From CAVPDE01 sp963707125 (GTDB lineage: Bacteria > Desulfobacterota > DSM-4660 > Desulfatiglandales > HGW-15): DNA of 64,000 nt. Under the pieces are notes generated by a model. The model was not told the origin of the DNA, made no database searches, and was given only the letters and a program-made list of their open reading frames with translations. The translations under genes were made by a program, and so were the position numbers. The stretch covers positions 1 to 64,000 of the forward strand of contig CAVPOU010000007.1 of assembly GCA_963707125.1 (NCBI GenBank), written 5' to 3'. The number at the start of each line of letters is the position of its first letter. Within the stretch, counting starts at the first letter, position 1. Shown here piece by piece: positions 33,041-42,142 of this stretch.

Positions 33041-34706
33041 ATGAGTTATTTCAGGAAAGAGCTGGCGAGACGGCAGGTGAAGGCAGGCGGCCGGCGCTGG
33101 CTTTTTGTCCCCTATGATCAACTGACTGATGAGATTGGGCCTCTCTCCCGGGAGGACCCAAGGAGCCTAGGCATCGTCCTCGTGGAGAATCCGTGGAAGG
33201 CGGCCCGGCGGCCCTATCACAAACAGAAACTCGCTCTTGTTATTTCCAACCTCCGCCATTTCGCCCTTGAGCAGGCCGATAGGGGCGTGGCCGTCCGGCG
33301 CGTGATTGCTGAAGGTCCCTATGCCAAAGCTCTCGAATCCCTCATTCCCGAGTTGGGCACACTGAGAGTCATGGTGCCTGCAGAAAGGGAACTCAGGTCG
33401 GATCTCGCGAGACTCGCGAACCAAGGATCTCTCCAGTTCCTTCCCCATGAGGGATGGCTTTCAACCTCCGAACAGTTCAGAGAAAGCGATACTAAAGCCC
33501 CTCCCTGGAAGATGGACAAGTTTTATCGTTTTATACGGCGTGCCACCGGCGTGCTCATGGAGGGTGAGAAACCGGTTGGGGGAAGATACAGTTTTGATGT
33601 GGAGAACAGGCTCCCATGGCATGGTAAACCGGCTTCGCCCGAGCCACCTTCCTTTCCGAGAGATCCCATCAAGGAGGAGGTTGGAGAACTTGTTAGGAAG
33701 TTCTTCGCCCGTCATCCAGGCCAACTGGACCTGGATGCTCTCCCCGCCACCAGAAAGGATGCTGAAAAACTCTGGTCTTGGGCCAAGGCAGAGTGCCTGC
33801 CCCTTTTCGGTCCCTACGAAGACGCCATGTCCCATAGGTCCGGGAGCCTTTTCCACACCCGCATCTCATCCCTTCTGAACATCCACAGGCTGTTGCCATC
33901 CCGCGTAATCTCTGATGTGGCGGGCATGAGTTTGCCACTAGGAAAGCAAGGAGGGTTTCATCCGACAGATCCTGGGGTGGCGGGAGTTTGTCCGCCATGT
34001 TCATGAGGCCACCGATGGTTTTCGCAAACTGCCTGAAGGCAGGACCCCGGTTGAAAAAGCGCCCGGCGATGGGGGCTATCAGAAGTGGGCTGGAGAAATC
34101 TGGGGACTTGGGAAAAAGGCCAAGGGACCGGATGGGGGCGCAGCCCCATGTGCCCTTAGCTGTGACACTCCGCTGCCTCCTGCGTATTGGGGGGAGCGGT
34201 CAGGGCTGGCCTGCCTGGACACCGTGGTTTCGGATGTTTGGACCGAAGGATACAGCCACCACATCACGCGGCTCATGATCCTTTCCAACCTGGCGACCCT
34301 GCTTGACGTGAGCCCAAGGGAACTCACGGACTGGTTCTGGGTCGCATACACCGATGCCTATGATTGGGTGGTGGAGCCCAATGTCCTTGGCATGGGTACC
34401 TATGCCTTGGCCGGTCTCATGACCACGAAACCCTATGTGTCGGGCGCGGCTTACATCAACAGGATGAGCGATTACTGCGGCCTCTGCGCTTTTGATCCCA
34501 AGACCGATTGCCCATTCGCCTCGCTCTACTGGGCATTTCTGGCAAGACACGAAGCGGCGCTCAAAAACAATCCCCGTCTCACGATGCCCATGGCCTTCCT
34601 TCGCAAACGAGGGGCAAGTCGAAAGAAAAAGGATCAGGAAGTGTACAGAATAGTCAGGGATATCCTCGTGAAAGGGGAGCGCATCAGTCCAAAAAGCCTT
34701 TCATGA
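33041..34706 (+). pseudogene. Fe-S bacterial cryptochrome/photolyase (PhrB type), one frameshift
   Basis: Two overlapping frames give about 555 codons. The N-terminal part, to about 33940, has WLFVPYDQLTDEIGPL and the Rossmann-like photolyase N-domain. The second part has FIRQILGWREFVRHVHEATD, LACLDTVVSDVWTEGYSHHITRLMILSN, DWFWVAYTDAYDWVVEPNV and INRMSDYCGLCAFDPKTDCPF, the FAD-binding core and three of the four cysteines of the [4Fe-4S] cluster of the FeS-BCP group. These enzymes repair (6-4) photoproducts with blue light. A one-base change near 33935-33945 splits the gene. DUF1365, cfa and FAD genes are its usual partners in other bacteria but lie 21 kb away here. ATG 33041 is in frame with an upstream GTG at 33032. 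Confidence 0.85.
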
Positions 34707-34729
34707 GGTGGGCCGGAAGATTGGTCATT

Positions 34730-34830
34730 TAACATTGATCAATTAACATTGAACTTTATGTCAAAATCCAGCGCTTCGTCTCCAATGATCAATGATCAAT
34801 GATCAATGTCCAATGCTCAATGTTCAATGA
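34730..34830. repeat. Short tandem ATGATCAATG repeats
   Basis: The gap holds several degenerate units such as AACATTGATCAATTAACATTGAAC and repeated ATGATCAATG (three in a row near 34784-34805), followed by CAATGCTCAATGTTCAATG. No gene. It lies between the photolyase gene and the PEP-synthase-like gene, which converge. Confidence 0.6.
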
Positions 34831-37013
34831 ATCGTGGCCTCTCCGATGATGACGATCCCCAGATGCCCGTCCACGGTGATGAAGTCCCCTGTCTTTATCT
34901 GGTTGACCGCGTCCGGGACTCCTGTCACACAGGGGATACCGTACTCCCGTGCGATGATGGCCCCATGGATGAGCATGCCCCCCCGCCTCTCAACGATTGC
35001 CGCGGCAAGGGGAACCACGAAAGTCATTCCGGGATCTACTGCATCACACACGAGGATCTCCCCCTTTTGAAAACTAAAAAGGTCTGAGGAGTCGAGCACG
35101 ACCCTCGCTTTTCCCATAGCCATTCCGGGTCCGGCAGGCTGACCCAGAATCTGTCTCGACTTGAGCGAGAAAGTTTTCTTTTTAGCGGGTTGCTGCGCGT
35201 CTTGATCGCCCTTGTGGGCCGGCGACTCGCTTTGCACAGCCTTGAACAGGTCGTCGATTTCTACGGCCTTGCTATCACGCATGGACCTTCCCTGGGTGCG
35301 CCGGCGGCCTTCCTCCACTGCGGCCAGCACCTGGCCCTGGATCTTGTCCAGGTAGATGTTGTCATCATCCCTTAGCCGATAGCTGGCCCGGGCCAGATCG
35401 AGGAGTTCAAGGGCATAAGACTTCTGCTCTTCGTCAAAACGAGATAAGAAGTCCTTTTCCAATTCTCCTGGATCTCCGGCTCTTGCGGATGTTCCCCGCT
35501 CAGGGCGGGAGGCCATTTGCAGAACCAGTTTCAGAAGTCTGTCCCTGTCCTCGCCCAATCGACCCTTCTCCCATGCCAGGTCTCCGAATTGATCCAGAAC
35601 CCGCTTCAGCCCTTTCTTGACCTCCGGTTTGCAATCATCCCCTTTACCTTCCAGGATGCAGGCCTTGTTGCTCGGGTCTTTTCTGATCAGCTCAGCGAGG
35701 TCCACCAGCATTTGATTTCTCCGCACACTGACCATGCCGGAGCCTGCTAAGAGCGATACGAACTGAAAGGGATCCTTGGGTTTCATGAGGTCATTGTAGA
35801 TCTTGCCAAACAGCCTCATGCCGTGGGCAAAGGGAATACAGTCGCGCCTGTAAGTCTCCAGCCACTCTTTGTGGATACGGCTTCGCTGACCTATCTCCTG
35901 TGCGAGGACTGAATCCGAAAGGGCAGGGAGATTCACCATGCCCATCTCACGGGCCACCGTTTCCATTCCGGGTATGAGTTCCTTCTCGATTTTTGTCCGA
36001 AGACCTCTCAGATTGTCAAAGCTCCTGTGAAGACTGAGATACCAGGGGCGCTGGTCCTCTGATGATGGGGCAGGAGTCGTAATGGGTCGAGCCTGAAGCG
36101 CATGGAGGATTTCCTTGCAATAGGTCCACTCAACGTCCTGAGGGGAGCCGAACAATGCCTCTGCCTTCATGACAAGCCCATAGACCTCTTTGACTTCCCT
36201 ATCCCTGAGAGGGGCGCGATGACGAAGGGTGCCCTGGAGATTCTCTAATCGGACACCCTGCGGCCCAGGCACCAGGATCTTTTCTCTGCGGGCAGGATGA
36301 TGAGACAGGATCTTCCCGCTGTCCCGATTCAAGATCCATCGGTCCGGTTCCACTGTCCCGTCTACCAGTCCCTGATTGAGCCCGTAGACGGCCTCTACGG
36401 CGGATTGCTTCTCATGGATCGGGCTCATGCCGAAGACGACCCCTGAGCGTTCCCCAAAGACCATCTCCTGGACCACCACCGCCATGGTGCTTTTCTCCAC
36501 ATCAAGGCCCAACTCCTGCCGGTAGAGAAGAGCCCGATCAGACCACAGGGAAGCCCACACGAGCTTGATGTTCTCCAAAATGGATTCCAGGCCCCGGATA
36601 TTGACAAAGGATTCATGGAGGCCTGCGAAGGATGTCTTGGAAGAGTCCTCGCCGGGAGCCGAGGACCTGACTGAGACTGGCCGCCGGGAAAACCGAGAGG
36701 CGAGGAGGGGCCTCAGTTGTTTCCGGAGTTCGCTCGGTAGAGGTGTCTTGATAAACATGTTTCGGATGCGAAGGGCCGTGTCCCAGATCTCCTCCCATCG
36801 CATCTCTTCAAATGGCTTGCGGTAGAGCTCCATGTGCATCTGATCCCGCAGGCCCGTTGATGTTACGTACTCGTGATAGGCTTCCGTGCTTATGCAGATT
36901 GCCTCAGGAATCTGCATTCCGCTTTTTTGCATGGCAGCCAGGGCAAAGCCCTTGCCGCCGACACGCGAGCGGTCGCTTTGGGTGACTTCATGAAGGGGGA
37001 GGGCTAGCTTCAT
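34824..37013 (-). CDS. PEP-synthase-like dikinase with central domain and no PEP barrel (rifampicin-phosphotransferase-like layout)
   Basis: A 729-residue protein. Residues 1-330 are the ATP-grasp domain of pyruvate phosphate dikinase/PEP synthase (SRVGGKGFALAAMQKSG, SVRSSAPGEDSSKTSFAGLHES, MVFGERSGVVFGMSPIHEK, AVYGLNQGLVDGTVEPDRWI). Residues about 340-620 are helical and unassigned. The C-terminus is the swivelling phosphohistidine domain (CDAVDPGMTFVVPLAAAIVE, then GGMLIHGAIIAREYGIPCVTG, with H683 as phosphoryl carrier). The C-terminal PEP/pyruvate TIM barrel is absent, so the middle domain must bind the acceptor, as in rifampicin phosphotransferase. The acceptor is unknown. The ATG overlaps the upstream PNPOx stop by ATGA, so the two are coupled. 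Confidence 0.8.
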   Translation of the reverse strand: MKLALPLHEVTQSDRSRVGGKGFALAAMQKSGMQIPEAICISTEAYHEYVTSTGLRDQMHMELYRKPFEEMRWEEIWDTALRIRNMFIKTPLPSELRKQLRPLLASRFSRRPVSVRSSAPGEDSSKTSFAGLHESFVNIRGLESILENIKLVWASLWSDRALLYRQELGLDVEKSTMAVVVQEMVFGERSGVVFGMSPIHEKQSAVEAVYGLNQGLVDGTVEPDRWILNRDSGKILSHHPARREKILVPGPQGVRLENLQGTLRHRAPLRDREVKEVYGLVMKAEALFGSPQDVEWTYCKEILHALQARPITTPAPSSEDQRPWYLSLHRSFDNLRGLRTKIEKELIPGMETVAREMGMVNLPALSDSVLAQEIGQRSRIHKEWLETYRRDCIPFAHGMRLFGKIYNDLMKPKDPFQFVSLLAGSGMVSVRRNQMLVDLAELIRKDPSNKACILEGKGDDCKPEVKKGLKRVLDQFGDLAWEKGRLGEDRDRLLKLVLQMASRPERGTSARAGDPGELEKDFLSRFDEEQKSYALELLDLARASYRLRDDDNIYLDKIQGQVLAAVEEGRRRTQGRSMRDSKAVEIDDLFKAVQSESPAHKGDQDAQQPAKKKTFSLKSRQILGQPAGPGMAMGKARVVLDSSDLFSFQKGEILVCDAVDPGMTFVVPLAAAIVERRGGMLIHGAIIAREYGIPCVTGVPDAVNQIKTGDFITVDGHLGIVIIGEATIH

Positions 37014-37465
37014 GCTTTGACGTGGACCTCCACCACGCTCTGAAACCGAGTGACAACGAAAAAGGTCTGGACCTTGATTTCGCAGAAGGCGCACGTGGGC
37101 GAGTGGACGAACTCCCTCAGATGGGGATGTTTGGCAAGATAAAGCTCCAATGCCTTTTTCCTCTTGCGGGCATTCACCTCTTCGGCTTTGCCCGTTGCCG
37201 TTGCGGCCATGGCCCAGCGGAAGTCGGATGCCTTGTTGGATCGGTTGTCCACGAGCATCGCCACCCTCGAATCACCCGAGAGGTTACCATATTTGCGCGT
37301 GGACCGGGTGGTGGCGAAATAAAGACTCTTCAGGTCATCGCTGGAGGCGAAGGCTACCAGGCTGGCATAAGGCTGCCCCCGGTCCTGGGTGGCCAGCACG
37401 GCCAGTGGTTGGGAGTTCAAAAGCTTCCTGAGGTCTCTCTTGACTCTGTTGAGGTCCTTATCCAT
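37010..37465 (-). CDS. Pyridoxamine-5-phosphate-oxidase-family protein
   Basis: A 151-residue PNPOx-like flavin or cofactor-binding protein: RDLRKLLNSQPLAVLATQDRGQPYASLVAFAS, then SLYFATTRSTRKYGNLSGDSRVAMLVDNRSN and ATGKAEEVNARKRKKALELYLAKHP. It is translationally coupled to the dikinase downstream (stop and start overlap at 37010-37013), which suggests that the two proteins act together. It is unlike the PNPOx-type protein at 17429. ATG 37465 is preceded by AGAAGGGATC. The substrate is unknown. Confidence 0.85.
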   Translation of the reverse strand: MDKDLNRVKRDLRKLLNSQPLAVLATQDRGQPYASLVAFASSDDLKSLYFATTRSTRKYGNLSGDSRVAMLVDNRSNKASDFRWAMAATATGKAEEVNARKRKKALELYLAKHPHLREFVHSPTCAFCEIKVQTFFVVTRFQSVVEVHVKA

Positions 37466-37658
37466 GGGATCCCTTCTGTGGTTCGTTTTTTGATTTTAGT
37501 TGGTGTGATACAAAGTCCCTTTTCGGAGCCGCAGTATAGATGATTTTGGAATGGTTGTCATTAGGTACCCAGATTTGTCTACTCCGACACGCCTGATAGA
37601 AGATTTGAGTTGCAATCGGGCCTCTGAAGCACCACCCGCGCGCTTTCCAATACGACAC

Positions 37659-37949
37659 TCATCGGAAAGAAATGCAGCAGGTCGGAGTTGGAACGGTTCT
37701 CGCCACAGCAGAAGAGGCCAGAAAGGTTTCAAGTTGAAGCTTATCCATGTTACTGGTTCTAAGGATTGCTGGAGCTTCCAGCGAGGTTTTGAATGAGTGG
37801 AAGGAGTTGAACATCAGGGGGTGGAAGTTTGGCGTTGGCGCACCGTTCAGCCACGAACATTGAAGCAGGTGAAGGGTTATGGACTTGGTCTCATAGTCGT
37901 GATCGATTTGAAGCAGGTGTTTAACGGCCTTCACCTCCATGCCCAGTTC
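37659..37949 (-). pseudogene. Decayed partial copy of mutT
   Basis: This 291-bp stretch matches 42708-43049, the 3' two-thirds of the intact mutT (Nudix) gene and its downstream sequence, at high identity and in the same orientation. It lacks 51 bp (17 codons, in frame) of the intact copy and the Nudix box and N-terminus are gone. Typical shared pieces are LLQIDHDYETKSITLHL and CSWLNGAPTP. It borders the DUF234 ATPase gene on its left side. Confidence 0.85.
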
Positions 37950-38010
37950 GAGGTCTGCCCCCCTACTTGATAGGAACGGTCTTTCCGGGTCAGTGGGAAG
38001 GGAACAAAGT

Positions 38011-39402
38011 TCACGAATGGAGTTGGTCCCCGTGGAGCAGGAGCACATCCTCTTCCTTCCCCAGTTCCAGCATCCCATCGGTAAAACCGCCCTTGCTGAA
38101 CAGCATGAAACGGCTTGTGCGGTCACCATTATGCCAGTCAACCAGATGCGATTTCCTTACGAGCTCTTCATACACATTCACACCAACTCTCTTTTTGCTC
38201 CATTTGCACTCTCCGAAGTACACAGTCTTTGTTTCCTCATCCAACGCCACCAGGTCTACTTCCTCATTTCTTGACCACCACTTGCCTATGACCGTGAACT
38301 GCATTTGCCCCTCTTCCATCATGCGGGTGCATATCTCCCTGCAGGCAGCCTCGTAAGCCTGCGATAGGTGCTGTTCCAGAGATCCCCTGATGAGCTTTAG
38401 GACATAGTCGACCTTGCCTATTTCAATGCGGCTTTTGTTGGGGAACACGTACTTGAACCAAAAAGTGAAGAACTTGTCCTGGATACCATAAAGCCCTTGC
38501 TTGCTCTTTTCAGGATTTTTTTCAGTTACGGGTATCTCCTTTTTCACGAAACCGAGGCTTCTGAGAATATCCACATAGCGTGACACGTGGCTCTTCTCAA
38601 ACCCCGTTTCGTTAATCATCTCCGAGATCTTTCTTTTTCCCTGGGAGATTGCCTTAAGGAGGGCAAAGTAGTTTCTCGGCTCCCGCAGTTCCTCCATCAG
38701 CACATAGTCCACCTCGTTTGAGAAAAAGGTTCCCTTTTCGAGTACGAGCAAGCGAATGTTTTCCAGGATGTCAAGTTCAGGATTGACCTTCTCCAGGTAA
38801 GCTGGAATCATACCAAAGACTGCATAGATCGCCATCAGCTCATCAAAGGATTTCCTGGGGAAGAACTCGTTGAGGCTGTCAAAGGGCATTTCCCTGACTT
38901 CCAGGGAGCCTGTTCTCCTCCCGTAGAGGGGGGCCTTGTAGAGGAGCACCTCCTTCTCCATCATGCCGATGCTGGAACCCATCAAAATAAGAAAAATGTT
39001 GCTGTGCTTCAGTTGTTCGTCGATTCCTTTCTGGAAGATGGACGACACGGCCCTGTTGGAGTTCACAAGATAGGGGAATTCATCGATAATGACCACCAAT
39101 CTGCCCCTTTCTTTCTCCTTCATATAACGAAAAACCTGCTCCCAATCCTTGAATCCGGAATCCATCAGGATGGTGTCACGGAAATGCTCCCCAATGACGC
39201 GGCCAAGGCTTTTCAGCTGCTCGGTTTCGGCAATGCTGTCGGCCAGGAAGTAAATCGCTTCCTTGCCCTCGATAAATTCTTGAACGAGCCTTGTCTTTCC
39301 GACACGCCTCCGCCCATACACAGGGATGAACTGAAATCCAACACCTTTGAAGGCCCTTTCCATCACGGCAAGTTCACTTTTTCTGTCCACGAATCTCATC
39401 AT
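38011..39402 (-). CDS. AAA-type ATPase with DUF234 nuclease-like domain
   Basis: A 463-residue protein of the archaeal-type ATPase family also common in mobile gene islands. Walker A is GRRRVGKTRL near residue 30 and Walker B is LVVIIDEFPYL near 105. A winged-helix segment (KISEMINETGFEKSHVSRYVDILRSLGFV) follows, and the C-terminal DUF234 has a PD-(D/E)xK-like pattern, EVDLVALDEETKTVYFGECKW, near residue 410. The role is not known; helicase- or restriction-linked and toxin-like functions have been suggested for relatives. ATG 39402 follows AAGGTGGG. A palindromic operator-like site lies in its promoter. Both sides are bordered by copies of other sequences from this window. Confidence 0.85.
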   Translation of the reverse strand: MMRFVDRKSELAVMERAFKGVGFQFIPVYGRRRVGKTRLVQEFIEGKEAIYFLADSIAETEQLKSLGRVIGEHFRDTILMDSGFKDWEQVFRYMKEKERGRLVVIIDEFPYLVNSNRAVSSIFQKGIDEQLKHSNIFLILMGSSIGMMEKEVLLYKAPLYGRRTGSLEVREMPFDSLNEFFPRKSFDELMAIYAVFGMIPAYLEKVNPELDILENIRLLVLEKGTFFSNEVDYVLMEELREPRNYFALLKAISQGKRKISEMINETGFEKSHVSRYVDILRSLGFVKKEIPVTEKNPEKSKQGLYGIQDKFFTFWFKYVFPNKSRIEIGKVDYVLKLIRGSLEQHLSQAYEAACREICTRMMEEGQMQFTVIGKWWSRNEEVDLVALDEETKTVYFGECKWSKKRVGVNVYEELVRKSHLVDWHNGDRTSRFMLFSKGGFTDGMLELGKEEDVLLLHGDQLHS

Positions 39403-39412
39403 CCCACCTTAG

Positions 39413-39447
39413 AGTATAATCGCGATTAGTATAATCGTAATTATACT
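39413..39447 (-). promoter_or_regulatory. Palindromic operator-like site upstream of the ATPase gene
   Basis: AGTATAAT-CGTA-ATTATACT is a perfect 8-bp inverted repeat (39428-39447). A second AGTATAATC at 39413 and a central AATCGCGATT palindrome (39418-39427) lie nearer the gene. The site overlaps the -10 region and spacer of the candidate promoter, the usual position for an autorepressor. Confidence 0.6.
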
Positions 39448-39456
39448 TATTGACAA
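39428..39456 (-). promoter_or_regulatory. Candidate promoter of the DUF234 ATPase gene
   Basis: On the minus strand -35 TTGTCA (39451-39456) and -10 TATACT (39428-39433) are 17 bp apart. Transcription would begin about 18 bp before the ATG at 39402. Confidence 0.55.
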
Positions 39457-39492
39457 GTTCTTTGAGGAAGCTTCGCAGTGACCGGTAACCGC

Positions 39493-39672
39493 CCGGTGGA
39501 ACCTGAAGGAGGTGCTGCCGCCTGCACGTGGAAAGAAGATGGTCACTGAAGACAACGTGGACGAAGAGAGCAGCGCCGGTCAAATCGATTGGTACTACCG
39601 CCAGTCCCGCGCCACCTGATCAAAGGACTTCCTTAAGAAGAATACACAAAACGAGCGGTCAGAAGGGCAGGT
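39493..39672. repeat. Second copy of the Hint/TIM44 gene 3' end
   Basis: About 180 bp nearly identical to 6612-6792 and in the same orientation. It carries the last 40 codons of the TIM44-like domain, the stop and the downstream 55 bp, but no start. It lies 46 bp upstream of the promoter of the ATPase gene, opposite the mutT fragment on the far side. Confidence 0.85.
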
Positions 39673-39685
39673 GACTCATCCATCC

Positions 39686-39740
39686 GTGGTGCCCGGACGA
39701 AGATACCTGGGTTCCAGTTCAGACTCCACGATATGGTATC
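39686..39740. repeat. 55-bp direct repeat, copy 1
   Basis: Reads GTGGTGCCCGGACGAAGATA and continues CCTGGGTTCCAGTTCAGACT, ending ATATGGTATC. Copy 2 is at 40272-40326 with about 9 differences. The spacing is 586 bp. Confidence 0.7.
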
Positions 39741-40271
39741 ATCATGACCCGTCAAACCCCGATCCCAAATGGGACGCACCATAGGAAGGAGAAAAAATGG
39801 AGCCTGCGCCATGAGAAATCAGGGCAGGAGCGAGGAGAGTTGTTCGCCGTTTTCGATGGCGTCGAAAGCGACCCCAAGGAAAGGGAGGCAGAACAGCAGA
39901 TTGCCGACCTCATGACTGTTGAAAGAGGAGATGAATCGCATCTCTGAAGAAGTCGGTGATCGGGGTGAAATGTATCTGGTCCTCATCATAGCGATCGGCA
40001 CCGCCATAGAGCAGAAAGGCTGTGGCCTTTGGGTAGGATATAATTCTGGCGTACATGCCGCCATTTTATATAAAAAAATGGCGGTATCAATGCCAAAATG
40101 TCTTGTGAAAAGGGGAGTTCCGCGCTGTCCCACTTCGGCCGAACAGGCTATCCCAGCGCAATGGGTTGAAGCCTTTGGCGAAGGTGATGCTCCTGCGCCC
40201 CCGCGCGCTGGGCGTCACGCGAACCGAAAAGACCGTCGGAGGCGGGGCATACTGTGCAAAACTCGTCCTCA

Positions 40272-40326
40272 GTGGTGCCCGGATGAAGGGCCCTGGGTTG
40301 CAATTGAGACTCCATGACATGGTATC
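40272..40326. repeat. 55-bp direct repeat, copy 2
   Basis: Reads GTGGTGCCCGGATGAAGGGC and continues CCTGGGTTGCAATTGAGACT, ending ACATGGTATC. It may be the remnant of one end of a larger element or of a target copied twice. Confidence 0.7.
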
Positions 40327-40887
40327 CATTCTAGACTCTTTGTCGTGCCAGGGGCGCTTTCGCATGCCATGGTAAATCGCAATCGACCCTCTACCTGCCC
40401 GCTGGACTGACTTCATTTGGTTATCGTCGGTGGATGATCGCCCCGATCTGCAACGGACTTGGATCAGTAATCGCTCGTTCTTGAGCGACCCCATATACCC
40501 ATCTGACCTGCTCCCATGAGCCAAGAAATGGAAATCGAGAGATGCCACCTGGATGGTGACCTCCGCCTTTTTTCGCTCAAAACGCCACCTCTCAACAAAT
40601 CTCGGGCTTGCTCCTCCTTACGTTCACGGCACACCATACCAGCTCGGACGCCCTCGTCCACCGCAATCCTCCAGTCCTCAACATGCTGTGCCAAGTGTGC
40701 GCTTGACACACAACGGCGGATTCCCCTATACTCCGCCACAACTGAAGCAAGTTCTTATCACCTCACCTCACTGACAGACTGCCCTGGGCTTAAACGCATC
40801 GAGGCGAGCGCACCGTCGCCGAAAAGCCTTGCATAGAGTCCCGGATTCCCTTAAAGAGAAAGCACATTCTTACAGAGGAGTGCAGAG

Positions 40888-41388
40888 ATGAAAGTACTGG
40901 TGGCTTATTATTCGGACAGTGGAAACACAGAGAAAGTGGCCAAAGCCATTTACGAGGAGCTCAGTTTTGTGGAAAAGAGGCTGACCTCCATCAAGGAGCA
41001 AGACCCTGTGAGCGACTGCGATGTCCTATTTCTGGGTTTTCCGGTTCAGAACCACAGCATTCCGGTGGGGGTTGAAAAGTTCCTGAAAAAAATCCCTGCT
41101 GGAAAGAAAATCGCTTTATTCGCTACCCATGGCTCGTTTCGAGGCGGGGAGTTCGCCATGACGGCCTTCTATTACGCGATGAGCCTCACGGTCAAACAGA
41201 AGCTCCTCGGAACCTTTGGATGCCGTGGAGAGGTGAAACCGCGGGTTCTGGAAAAACTGATGAAACGGCCTCAGGACCGGTATTGGGCCATGGAGGCTCA
41301 AAGTGCGGCCGGACACCCGGATGAGGGAGATCTGGCTGACGCGAGGAAATGGTCCTGGTGGATGCTCATGAAGGCGCAATCCCTCTAG
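40888..41388 (+). CDS. Flavodoxin family protein
   Basis: A 166-residue flavodoxin-fold protein. The FMN phosphate loop YSDSGNTEKVAKAI is at residues 8-21, FLGFPVQNHSIPVGVEKFLKKI forms the middle, and FATHGSFRGGEFA the second FMN-contacting loop. It is a small redox carrier or an FMN-dependent partner for a low-potential enzyme in an anaerobe. ATG 40888 follows AGAGGAG at 10 bp. The neighbours give no clear partner. Confidence 0.9.
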   Translation: MKVLVAYYSDSGNTEKVAKAIYEELSFVEKRLTSIKEQDPVSDCDVLFLGFPVQNHSIPVGVEKFLKKIPAGKKIALFATHGSFRGGEFAMTAFYYAMSLTVKQKLLGTFGCRGEVKPRVLEKLMKRPQDRYWAMEAQSAAGHPDEGDLADARKWSWWMLMKAQSL

Positions 41389-41417
41389 CCGGAGAGAACT
41401 GTTCCCGTTCCCGCCCC

Positions 41418-42110
41418 TCATCCCGCTGAAAGTTTCTGGAGCAGGACGCTCGTGGTTCTCTCTGTTCTTTCCTGTTCCAGAATCTTCTGGCCTTCCAGAT
41501 CCAGCACGTAGAAGACGTCGGCCACCTGGTCGCCCTTGGTGGCGATCTTGGCGATCCGGATGTCGATGCCGAGGGTGAAGAGGGCGCGGGTGATCCGGTA
41601 GAGGAGCCCGATGCGGTCGTCGGCGAACCCCTCGATGAGAGTGAAGAAGTCGGAGGAGCCGTTGTCTACGAGCACACGAGTGTGACGGGCCGGGGCTTTC
41701 CTGCGGAAGAGAAGGGAGGGTTCGGCTTTCTGCTCCAGACGCTCTGAGAGGGAGAGCGTGGCGTCAAGGGTTGCGGCGAGATCGTCTTTGATCCTTCCCC
41801 AGATTTCCTCGGGATGGAGAGGGTCCAGCGGAGGGGTCACCGTGAAAATGTCCACCGCCGTGCCGTCGCACCAGGTGTAAATGCGGGCGGAGAGGATGTT
41901 GATGTTGTTGAGAGCCATGACGCCCGTGACGTCAAAAAACAGTCCGGCTCTGTCTTGGGCCAGGAAGGTGACGTCATAGGTTCCGCTGGCCGGCGCGGCA
42001 GCGGCTTCAAGGCAGAAGGCGTTTTGGATCCCCTGGGCGGTTGCCTCCCGGAGTCGGCGGTGAAGGGTGATGTGCTGGACCATGGCGGCCTGAGGCTCGC
42101 ATGGGTCGGA
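41418..42110 (-). pseudogene. glnD: C-terminal two-ACT-domain fragment of GlnD (PII uridylyltransferase)
   Basis: From an ATG at 42083 the frame gives 221 residues: MVQHITLHRRLREATAQGIQ, then ACT domain 1 (YDVTFLAQDRAGLFFDVTGVMALNNINILSARIYTWCDGTAVDIFTV, shortened here) and ACT domain 2 (DRIGLLYRITRALFTLGIDIRIAKIATKGDQVADVFYVLD). These are the regulatory ACT domains at the end of GlnD, the enzyme that uridylylates PII in response to glutamine. The nucleotidyltransferase and HD domains, about 600 residues, are missing; the frame closes at 42110-42120 against a gene read the other way. It is therefore a truncated remnant, although the ACT domains alone may still be made. Confidence 0.75.
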
Positions 42111-42142
42111 GCGCCGGTCACGTTTCTACGGGAGCCCGGCAA

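Larger units (their letters stand above)
39673..40887. other. About 1.2 kb without a recognisable gene
   Basis: I saw no convincing coding sequence on either strand. Frames here are short and their translations have low-complexity or shadow character. Two 55-bp direct repeats (39686-39740 and 40272-40326) lie inside. An AATAAG-poor, GC-rich stretch from 40130 to 40720 may be the remains of a deleted or mobile gene. The flavodoxin start at 40888 closes the stretch. Confidence 0.45.

Noticed and set aside
40087..40548. Transposase remnant opposite 40.1-40.5 kb
   Set aside because: The minus-strand frame has no DDE or other transposase motif, and I could not support a call beyond a gene-free stretch.
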